Below are positions 1 to 6,311 of a DNA stretch of 43,756 bases, one piece after another. The DNA lies in the IMG/VR virus record IMGVR_UViG_3300010430_000128, positions 1-43,756 of that record. One strand, written 5' to 3'. Below the pieces are notes generated by a model that worked only from the letters and a program-made list of their open reading frames with translations, was not told the origin of the DNA and did no database searches. The DNA comes from a virus. The translations under genes were made by a program, and so were the position numbers. Within the stretch, counting starts at the first letter, position 1; each line of letters begins with the position of its first letter.

Positions 1-337
1 ATAGATATCGGCGAAGATCATCTTCTTCGCTTTCGTTTTCTGTTGAGAGAATATAGTCAGAGGTATCAATGCTGAATGCACTGATGGAAGGGTCTTCTTG
101 TTCTAGTAGTTCAGCTGTCCAGCCGTAGGCCCCGCCGACAATAGCAATGTTCTTGTATTTGTCGAAATCCGGGATTTGTTTTATAGCATTGATAATTGAT
201 TGCCCACCAACACCCTTGCCATAGCAGAACCAGTTGTAATGAAACCGGGGGACTCTATGTGCCCCCCTGATTCCATAGGGCCAGCCATTACAAGTGTATA
301 GTTTTTCGAATTGGGGTTTATCCCAGACAGCCGCCAT
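1..337 (-). CDS. Partial protein, putative SAM-dependent methyltransferase
   Basis: This gene starts at the ATG read from 337 on the minus strand and runs off the left edge without a stop, so only the first 112 residues are visible. It has a good Shine-Dalgarno sequence (AGGAG about six bases upstream). Around residues 63-75 it has a hydrophobic strand followed by a glycine-rich turn (NIAIVGGAYGW), which resembles motif I of class I SAM-dependent methyltransferases, and a later acidic residue after a short strand (FSIDTSD). I infer a Rossmann-type methyltransferase; the catalytic half lies outside the window, so substrate and function are open. It is the last gene of the minus-strand fibre/lysis cluster seen here. 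Confidence 0.5.
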   Translation of the reverse strand, partial: MAAVWDKPQFEKLYTCNGWPYGIRGAHRVPRFHYNWFCYGKGVGGQSIINAIKQIPDFDKYKNIAIVGGAYGWTAELLEQEDPSISAFSIDTSDYILSTENESEEDDLRRYL

Positions 338-340
338 CGT

Positions 341-380
341 GCGCTCCTACTACGGAGCAGTCCTAAAAAAACTCGCTCCT
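341..380 (-). promoter_or_regulatory. Possible hairpin over the ribosome binding site
   Basis: On the minus strand GCTCC (358-354) can pair with GGAGC (347-343) around a six-base loop, and the second arm contains the Shine-Dalgarno of the gene starting at 337. Another AGGAGCG copy lies upstream near 380-374, after which comes a run of seven T. The arrangement could tune translation, but the stem is only five base pairs. Confidence 0.25.
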
Positions 381-392
381 GTTAGAAGATAA

Positions 393-761
393 TTAGGTAG
401 CGTCACGAATGGTAATGTCAAACGCACCTAGCGTAAACTGGTTGCCAGAAGTCACAGCCTGTGAAGATGACAGAGCGCCAGCGGCGTGCAGAATCGTGGA
501 ATTCGATAGTGCCCACCAACCTGCAGTTTGCGTGGCTGTAACAGAACCATCCGAAATTGCTGCGACAACAATCTTCCGACCATCAACATCACCAGCTTCT
601 GGAGCGTTGATCGTTGGAGATGCCTTGTTACCGCATGTATAGGTTGTTCTAGCTTCAGTAGAAGTTGTGGCTTCTTGTGTATAGGTAATGTCTAGACGAT
701 CCGCATTATCACGGATAACTGCTAGAGCAGCATCAAAAGCAGTGTCGTTAATATATGGCAT
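393..761 (-). CDS. Small conserved phage protein, probably virion-associated
   Basis: A 122-residue acidic-to-neutral protein with no signal peptide or membrane segment. The N-terminal third (FDAALAVIRDNADRLDI) looks helical; the rest is rich in Thr, Ser, Ala and Gly with alternating hydrophobic residues, as in small beta-rich phage structural proteins. I recall similar proteins next to structural genes of environmental phages but can name no family. It lies between the holin-like gene and the methyltransferase-like gene. The role as a decoration or fibre-associated protein is inference. Stop codon is TAA. Confidence 0.6.
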   Translation of the reverse strand: MPYINDTAFDAALAVIRDNADRLDITYTQEATTSTEARTTYTCGNKASPTINAPEAGDVDGRKIVVAAISDGSVTATQTAGWWALSNSTILHAAGALSSSQAVTSGNQFTLGAFDITIRDAT

Positions 762-775
762 CTTAATTCCTCTTA

Positions 776-1264
776 CTATTTTACCTGATTCAAAGTTTGC
801 TTCTTTATATTTAGTTCTTCCAGTTTTGTAGTTATCCTAGAACCAAACCAGAAAGACAGAACTGCGGCTAAAAGAACCGTTTCTTCTTCGCCCCATATCG
901 TATTTAGCATATCACCCACTGGTACTCCGCCGCCGAGCATAATTAATATAGCAGCAACTTTAACAAAACAGAAAAGTCCAAAGAAGGAATAGGTAATGAC
1001 AGGCCGAACAGAAGCTCTGAGTGTTTCAATACTATTACTACCAATGAGATAGCGATCATGAATTCGAAGATCAATTCCCTCTCGAACCAGATTACGCCCA
1101 TCCTCAACAGTGCTAGTAAGTTCGACACCTTTTGCCATCCCTTCTAATCGCGTTCGTAACATTTCTAATTCATGTTTCTGCTCATACCGCCTTTCCCACA
1201 TACGTAGGAGACCGGGGAGTAACCCAGAAACAATGCCAAATATCGAAGACAATAGGGTTAACAT
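776..1264 (-). CDS. Putative holin, GTA-holin 3TM-like
   Basis: 162 residues. There are three hydrophobic stretches: residues 3-20, 88-112 and 129-143. A charged helical region (about 23-45) and a loop lie between the first and second. The sequence RPVITYSFFGLF and the C-terminal block WGEEET...LSFWFGSR are what I recognise from the family called holin of 3TMs for gene-transfer release and related phage holins. Such proteins oligomerise in the inner membrane and release or activate the endolysin. The Shine-Dalgarno AAGGA overlaps the stop of the preceding gene. A second holin-like membrane gene lies two genes upstream, so one of the two may be an antiholin. Confidence 0.6.
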   Translation of the reverse strand: MLTLLSSIFGIVSGLLPGLLRMWERRYEQKHELEMLRTRLEGMAKGVELTSTVEDGRNLVREGIDLRIHDRYLIGSNSIETLRASVRPVITYSFFGLFCFVKVAAILIMLGGGVPVGDMLNTIWGEEETVLLAAVLSFWFGSRITTKLEELNIKKQTLNQVK

Positions 1265-1270
1265 GCTTAT

Positions 1271-1510
1271 TTAGTCCTTTTTTTCTCCCTCATGCTCCAT
1301 ATCTTTAAGTTTGTTATAGTAGTCCTTTAGCTCCCAGAGGTGATCCAGGGCTATCTCACGGGCAACCTTGTCGCTCTTGCTATGCTCCCGCTCGACCTTG
1401 ATACCCTTCTCTAGCTGCTTCCCTATGGCTTCTAGAGAGCATCCATGCTTCTTGGCAATCTCTTCAGGGGATCGAGTCTTGGCATTGAGAAACTGTTTGA
1501 ATGACTTCAT
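1271..1510 (-). CDS. DUF5661-type protein with capsid-targeting-like N-terminus
   Basis: 79 residues. The core, from about residue 15 to 70 (EEIAKKHGCSLEAI, then GIKVEREH, then VAREIALDHL), matches my memory of DUF5661, a small helical domain of unknown function common in large phages. The first eight residues, MKSFKQFL, closely resemble the N-terminal targeting peptide of T4 internal head proteins (MKTYQEFI), which directs proteins into the prohead and is cleaved there. The start overlaps the stop of the upstream gene as ATGA. Packaging into the capsid is inference. Confidence 0.65.
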   Translation of the reverse strand: MKSFKQFLNAKTRSPEEIAKKHGCSLEAIGKQLEKGIKVEREHSKSDKVAREIALDHLWELKDYYNKLKDMEHEGEKKD

Positions 1511-1998
1511 TTCATACCCGCATTTGGTGGAATAATTTCGTCTTCGTTCCTACTTATAGCATCGCCGATGTTGTCATGAGGTGCCATTGGAGTAGGATCG
1601 CTTCCAGGATAAGGCATTCCAGGATTAGTATAAGGATCGTGTCCATACCCACCCGCACCATAGCTTGTTCCCCACTCGTATCTGTACCTGTTTATCTTCT
1701 CCAGGGAGCGGCCATAGGCTGTCGCCGCCACGATAGCACTCATCGCAATATGAAAGAGCCCACCACCCTGTAGAGTAATAGGCTTATAATCAGTTTTTCC
1801 GAGTTGAATGAAAACTATAGGGAAGATAACAAAATCTAGTGCTATGATAAGGAAGTAGAGCCATGCCATCGCTGGACGCCAATAGCGTCGAATAGCTGTT
1901 GTTCTGTAAAATAACTCACCCTGCGCTCTCTCCCAGCGCATCTGTTGGAGTTGGTCATACTCTTCTTTGGTAATTGTCCTATAGACTTTTTCCGTCAT
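1507..1998 (-). CDS. Two-TM membrane protein, holin-like
   Basis: 163 residues. A charged N-terminus is followed by transmembrane segments at about 43-64 (AMAWLYFLIIALDFVIFPI) and 78-96, with arginine-rich flanks (RRYWRP before the first, YGRSLEK after the second), then a 60-residue hydrophilic tail rich in Gly, Pro, Tyr and Asp. The RP-x-x-AWLY pattern and spacing of the two membrane helices resemble holins of the 3TM/GTA class seen in marine phages. It overlaps the DUF5661 gene by ATGA and follows a fibre-associated gene, a usual place for lysis genes. Lysis function is inferred from topology and position. Confidence 0.55.
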   Translation of the reverse strand: MTEKVYRTITKEEYDQLQQMRWERAQGELFYRTTAIRRYWRPAMAWLYFLIIALDFVIFPIVFIQLGKTDYKPITLQGGGLFHIAMSAIVAATAYGRSLEKINRYRYEWGTSYGAGGYGHDPYTNPGMPYPGSDPTPMAPHDNIGDAISRNEDEIIPPNAGMK

Positions 1999-2504
1999 CC
2001 CACGTCAATTTTCTCAGCCTCCACCAAGAATTCCTCAAACTTCTTCTCGGATCGATAGAATTTCTTCTTGAACCATTGAAGGAATGGTCCCGGTCTGGCA
2101 AATTTAGCATTGTACTCCCACATGATTTCATACTCATCGTTCTCTTCTTTTTTCAGCTCATCCATTAACTTATTGTATTTTTCTGCTCGCTTTATAGCAA
2201 TACGCAACTGAGAAGCCGATAATTCAATGTTTTCTAACTCTTCCTTCAATTGCTTTTCTAATTCTAACTCTGGTTTTTTAGTCCATTTTTTTGTTTTTTC
2301 ATCGTAAAAATCCCCGATGCGTATATCATCCGGGCAAATGATGGCACCGAAGTTCTTTACCTTACTTGGTTCCACCACAATAATGTTTTCAATAACACCA
2401 TCTTTAATCACGGCAGCCACTGTGGTTTTCACATTAGAATGCTTCATTGGAATGCCAGTCAATATTGAAAGTGGTGATGAAATTTCTTTTTCGTCTTTAG
2501 CCAT
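1995..2504 (-). CDS. Putative tail-fibre-associated/assembly protein
   Basis: 169 residues. The first half (about 27-80) has a beta pattern with AAVIKDGVIENIIVVEP, followed by IRIGDFYDEKTKKWTKK. This resembles small proteins encoded after tail fibre genes, where a strand-rich segment describing a YD-x-x-x-x-xW unit is common. The second half (about 80-169) is highly charged, Lys/Glu-rich and helical. It starts directly at the stop of the polyglycine fibre gene (TAATG overlap) and ends in ATGA with the next gene. It is clearly AT-rich (a hand count of bases 2221-2280 gives about 27% GC). A fibre chaperone role is inference. Confidence 0.45.
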   Translation of the reverse strand: MAKDEKEISSPLSILTGIPMKHSNVKTTVAAVIKDGVIENIIVVEPSKVKNFGAIICPDDIRIGDFYDEKTKKWTKKPELELEKQLKEELENIELSASQLRIAIKRAEKYNKLMDELKKEENDEYEIMWEYNAKFARPGPFLQWFKKKFYRSEKKFEEFLVEAEKIDVG

Positions 2505-4192
2505 TATGCAAACTCCAGAATCCAGACCGCGCCTGCTGCACCATACCCACCGCGCTGCGCACCAGCATTGTGTACACCAGCACCGCCTCCACCGCCTCCG
2601 CCATACGCCTGCCCGCTACCTCCTGCTCCTCCAGAAGCACCGGTACCTGATCTCGACGATCCATCGCCACCACGACCCGTCGGTGAATCTCCACCCATTC
2701 CACCGAAACCGCGATTGTTTTGGTTGATATTATCACCATACCTCCACTGTTCATGGCCTCTACTTCCTGTGAATCTAAGGAGCATTGCATTACCGCCGCC
2801 CTGTCCTCCCCAACCAGCACCGCCGCTTTGATGGAATTGTTGTCCATCGCCGCCTGCTCCGCCCCCGCTGCCGCCACTTCCATTTACTGAATATGCTCCA
2901 GATGTAAATGTCGTTGTTCCGCCGGAACCACCACTACCACCAGTTGGGGCACTTCCACCGCCGCCGATAGTGACTGTTCCCGATGTTAGACCGTAGGTCT
3001 TCACTCTGAATATGCCCATACCCATACCACCGCCGCCTCCACCGCCACCAGCCGCAGCGGTACCTTGAGTGGTGTTATGCGATCCTCCACCGCCTGCACC
3101 GCCACCTTGAGCAAAAACTATGGCAGCTACAGTATCGGCATCCCATGTGTGAGTTGTGGAACCACCATAACCAGTTGTTTTAAATGGCCCGGATTGAGCA
3201 CCACTATCTGCAGTCCAGAATGTACCATTGGAATATAAAATAGCCTTGGCAACATTGCCTATTAGCCATTCATGTTGCCATGCCCCGGATGTATTGCGAC
3301 GAACGACATAATCAGATGCTTTAAATGAACCTGCACTATCCCTTGTTTGAATTTGGAATGTTTCAGAATCATTCCAGAGATCAACCATTTCATGAGTATT
3401 CGGGGCAGAGTCATCCCTCATCCTAATCAGACTGTAGGTATCTCCCCGCAATTCCAGTGTTCTGGTATTCATGGTTGCATATGATGCGCTAACCTGAAGC
3501 CTTACTTGCGAATTATCGGTATAAAAATTGTGACTGGTTGCAAAACCAGAAGAAGCTTTGCCTATAGTATATAATGGGGATTTCCACGCATCTGCAGAAT
3601 CTCTCCCTTCAATATGGAAATCCCCTCCAGACGCAACCAATCGTGTGCCTTGCTGTCCGACAGCCGCATCAGTTTCTTTCAGATTGACATAGGGGTAGGG
3701 GGCAGTAACACTGAGATAATCATCAGTTAATATTGAACTGGAAGATAGATTGCTTATAGATAAGTAATTCCCCCTCAATTCAGAATTCGATGTGGTGTTT
3801 GATACTCTCACATGAGTTGGTGATATATAACCATTACCAGATGAATTCGATGTGCGAATAATTCCAGTATCGATATAGGTATTAGAAGTCGAGGTACTCA
3901 GTTTCAGGACTTGATCTGTCAGTGAGGAATTGCCACTACCGCTCCAAATCTTTAGTTCGCCATCGGTCAGTGTGGTCTGTGCCGAGGCAACAGCATCCCA
4001 TATCCTGAGAATATAGGCATTACCAGAGAACCTATCATTGCCTGTTGAGAATAGGATACTATCGGCATCTAAGGATGAATTAGAACCTGGAATAAGAAAT
4101 TCGACTAGTGTTGAATTGGCAAGCGAATTGACAGTGGAGTTACCACTAAGAAACCCATCCGAGCCTTTTTCGATTGCACCTTCTGATGACAT
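2504..4192 (-). CDS. Tail fibre with polyglycine-rich receptor-binding tip
   Basis: 562 residues. The N-terminal 160 residues are Ser/Asn/Thr-rich short repeats of the NST/NSS type (for example GNSTVNSLANSTLVEF), shared with the neighbouring 631-aa fibre. The middle (about 170-345) contains beta-rich units with GGDFHIEGRDSADAW. From about residue 349 to the end it is a glycine-rich domain with long G runs separated by short hydrophobic strands, ending GAVWILEFA. Such domains are known as the polyglycine sandwich of T2/S16-type gp38 adhesins and as glycine-rich tail fibre domains, where loops between polyglycine helices bind the host receptor. I infer this is the adhesin. The next gene starts within its stop codon. 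Confidence 0.75.
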   Translation of the reverse strand: MSSEGAIEKGSDGFLSGNSTVNSLANSTLVEFLIPGSNSSLDADSILFSTGNDRFSGNAYILRIWDAVASAQTTLTDGELKIWSGSGNSSLTDQVLKLSTSTSNTYIDTGIIRTSNSSGNGYISPTHVRVSNTTSNSELRGNYLSISNLSSSSILTDDYLSVTAPYPYVNLKETDAAVGQQGTRLVASGGDFHIEGRDSADAWKSPLYTIGKASSGFATSHNFYTDNSQVRLQVSASYATMNTRTLELRGDTYSLIRMRDDSAPNTHEMVDLWNDSETFQIQTRDSAGSFKASDYVVRRNTSGAWQHEWLIGNVAKAILYSNGTFWTADSGAQSGPFKTTGYGGSTTHTWDADTVAAIVFAQGGGAGGGGSHNTTQGTAAAGGGGGGGGMGMGIFRVKTYGLTSGTVTIGGGGSAPTGGSGGSGGTTTFTSGAYSVNGSGGSGGGAGGDGQQFHQSGGAGWGGQGGGNAMLLRFTGSRGHEQWRYGDNINQNNRGFGGMGGDSPTGRGGDGSSRSGTGASGGAGGSGQAYGGGGGGGAGVHNAGAQRGGYGAAGAVWILEFA

Positions 4193-4204
4193 TAGTTACC
4201 TCGA

Positions 4205-6100
4205 TTAGATATCGACCATGAAGGACAGTTCTTCATCTGTCCAGGGTCGAGTGATATAGATTATTTCTTTTAGGTGACCAGAACACCAATTGCGCAAGTA
4301 CATATCATTGAGTGTAGATGGTGCTGGTGATGCATTAGTATCGGATGCAGACGATCCCAGAGAGGATCGACCCGCCACATCATCTACTCGGAATCGGGCC
4401 GCTGCAGCAATGGTTGTTCGATCTGTTGCTGTCCCCAATCCGAAGTTAGCCTTGGTAGAACCACCAGAATAATATCCTGCTGTTATCTGACCTGATGGGG
4501 TCACGCGCATCAAACCAGAATTGGTTGTTGCACTGGAGGACCACACACCAAATTCTGGTGTGCAACCAGATACTGCTCTGCGCATATTGAATTTCCAGTA
4601 CATGCTAAACCCATCGGTCTGTATTGGGAAAGCAGCTGCACTATTGAGTACCATCTGATCTGAATTGCGTGTTGTGGTAGTGCCCCCGCAATTCATATAG
4701 CTTGATTCTGATTCACCAAGTTCTAGTTGTGCTCCCCAGACATTTACACTTTCACCGCCAGAGGCAGAGCCACTCAGGACGCGAATACCGACATATCCAG
4801 TCGTGCTAGTTGGGGTAAACACCATTGAACATCTGAACCAGCCATTACCAAAATCTTTGATATACCATCTATCGATATTACCATTATCGGAATTGTATGT
4901 GCCTGCAGGGAGATTAACGGCCAATTCATAGGCCCTGGTACCATCCCATGCCGCCAGACGAATCGGAGAAAAGTTGTTGTATTTCAGGAATACCGAAAAT
5001 GTTTGTTGCGAACCCGTTAGTGTCAGGTCTTGTCTGACATAGTGATCTGCCACCCCGCTCAGGGCAGAAATTCTATCCGCTGTAATGGTACCATCAGGGG
5101 CGGTCTGTGCATTCTGGGATACTGAGGATGAGTACTTGACCCATTGGCTTTGCTGGAACTCCTCCGTATGCAGCAGGACATTGGTCCGCTGTTCTTCCAG
5201 GAGTAGACCCAGGGATTCACCGGTTGCTGGGTCGTAATCATATCTCGGAACATTGGCATCTGCGAACTTGAGTAGACGATCTCTATCGATGTATGAACCT
5301 GTATTACCGGTGCCCGATCCACTACGTGTTGTAACAAACAGATTTTCTGGGCGGCCAGCGGCGTCATACACGCCCGCATAATCGGCGATAACATAGCCCC
5401 TGGTGAGGAAGTGGCAGGCAATGCCTTCTTCGCCCTGTAGCAGCTCTGTGGCGCTTTTAAAGTTAGGTTTGGATGAGATATCCAGGGCCTTCCAGCTGCC
5501 ATCTGAGGCAAGGTAGTAGTTACCATCCAGAACTGCTGTTGATGAAGGCTTGATCAATGAGAATGACACCGTGGAATTTGCGAGTGTGAGCACACTGGAG
5601 TTGACCACGGCATTGACACCGGCATCCCCAATCTTGAGTCGATCCTTTGTCAACTCCATATTGATTGTGGAGTTGGCCAGAGAGAATGATGTGGAGTTAA
5701 CGATGGAGTTAACCGAACTGGTACCTACTCGCAAATCGATCTTGTTTAGTGCCAGGGAGTGACTGTTATTGGCAATCTTGAAGACCGTGGAGTTTGCAAC
5801 GGTATTGACGGTGGTGTTGCCCAGGCTGATCTTAAAACTATTGTTCTGAGTGAGATTAGAACCTATTGTCAGGGAAGCACTGGATTGTACGTTTCCACCT
5901 CGCAGTTCATCATAGACAGCAACAACATTGGCTGTGTATATACCAAAGAGTTGTGAGTTGCCTGTAACGAATGCGCCGTTGGCATTTGTATTGGCGGTCA
6001 GTGCCTCTGATGCAATGACATCGATAACCGCATTGACCTGCGATATAATCGTATCAACAACATCAGTAGTTCTATTAATCGGTGTAATAGTCTTAGCCAT
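4205..6100 (-). CDS. Tail fibre/spike with carbohydrate-binding-like and lectin-like domains
   Basis: 631 residues. Residues 1-40 could anchor the fibre (helical, ITPINRTTDVVDTIISQ). About 75-205 holds imperfect tandem repeats of about 35-40 residues built on VNxxVNSTxxxLANST. After a linker comes a segment with GLLLEEQRTNVLLH near residue 305, a hallmark of a jelly-roll-like domain in many phage head-spike and tail-fibre proteins, running to about 490. The last 140 residues resemble a concanavalin-A/LamG-like fold (FSMYWKFNMRR, FRVDD, LRNWCSGHLKEIIYI). Likely trimeric and involved in host surface binding. Its start overlaps the end of the small coiled-coil gene by eight bases. Confidence 0.7.
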   Translation of the reverse strand: MAKTITPINRTTDVVDTIISQVNAVIDVIASEALTANTNANGAFVTGNSQLFGIYTANVVAVYDELRGGNVQSSASLTIGSNLTQNNSFKISLGNTTVNTVANSTVFKIANNSHSLALNKIDLRVGTSSVNSIVNSTSFSLANSTINMELTKDRLKIGDAGVNAVVNSSVLTLANSTVSFSLIKPSSTAVLDGNYYLASDGSWKALDISSKPNFKSATELLQGEEGIACHFLTRGYVIADYAGVYDAAGRPENLFVTTRSGSGTGNTGSYIDRDRLLKFADANVPRYDYDPATGESLGLLLEEQRTNVLLHTEEFQQSQWVKYSSSVSQNAQTAPDGTITADRISALSGVADHYVRQDLTLTGSQQTFSVFLKYNNFSPIRLAAWDGTRAYELAVNLPAGTYNSDNGNIDRWYIKDFGNGWFRCSMVFTPTSTTGYVGIRVLSGSASGGESVNVWGAQLELGESESSYMNCGGTTTTRNSDQMVLNSAAAFPIQTDGFSMYWKFNMRRAVSGCTPEFGVWSSSATTNSGLMRVTPSGQITAGYYSGGSTKANFGLGTATDRTTIAAAARFRVDDVAGRSSLGSSASDTNASPAPSTLNDMYLRNWCSGHLKEIIYITRPWTDEELSFMVDI

Positions 6101-6311
6101 TAGACAACTTTTCTAGTATTAAATCCAACTTGTTATCCAGTCCTTCGACTTTTTCTTCGAGCGCATTCACACGACGATAATTATCGCGCTCTTTTATGAT
6201 TCGGTCTCGACCAGCCATATACTGTTCTAATTCTGCGTTATTTGTATTTATAACACAGCCATCATCTTTCTTGTAGTAATTGGGTATGTCTGTTTTTACC
6301 ATCTTACTCAT
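6093..6311 (-). CDS. Small coiled-coil phage protein
   Basis: 72 residues. The N-terminal part contains IPNYYKKDDGCVINTNN; the C-terminal half (about 30-70) is a charged coiled coil with a leucine heptad pattern (LEEKVEGLDNKLDLILEKL). Small proteins of this type sit between tail genes in many cyanophage-like T4 relatives; function unknown. It overlaps the preceding gene by ATGA and the next gene by eight bases, so it is translationally coupled within the tail cluster. Confidence 0.6.
   Translation of the reverse strand: MSKMVKTDIPNYYKKDDGCVINTNNAELEQYMAGRDRIIKERDNYRRVNALEEKVEGLDNKLDLILEKLSNG
6245..6252 (-). promoter_or_regulatory. T4 late-promoter-like box TATAAATA
   Basis: An exact match on the minus strand to the T4 late promoter core TATAAATA, lying inside the 72-aa gene about 145 bases upstream of the 631-aa fibre start. 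It encodes ordinary residues, so it could be chance. Confidence 0.3.

Noticed and set aside
1268-1273. TAAATA box before the holin-like gene at 1264
   Set aside because: It lies only three bases from the start codon, so a transcript from it would lack a ribosome site; it is explained by the stop codon of the preceding gene and the spacer.
2317-2883. Open frames on both strands over the glycine-rich domain (His/Arg/Pro-rich products)
   Set aside because: Shadows of the GGN-rich codons of the fibre tip; composition is explained by the repeats.
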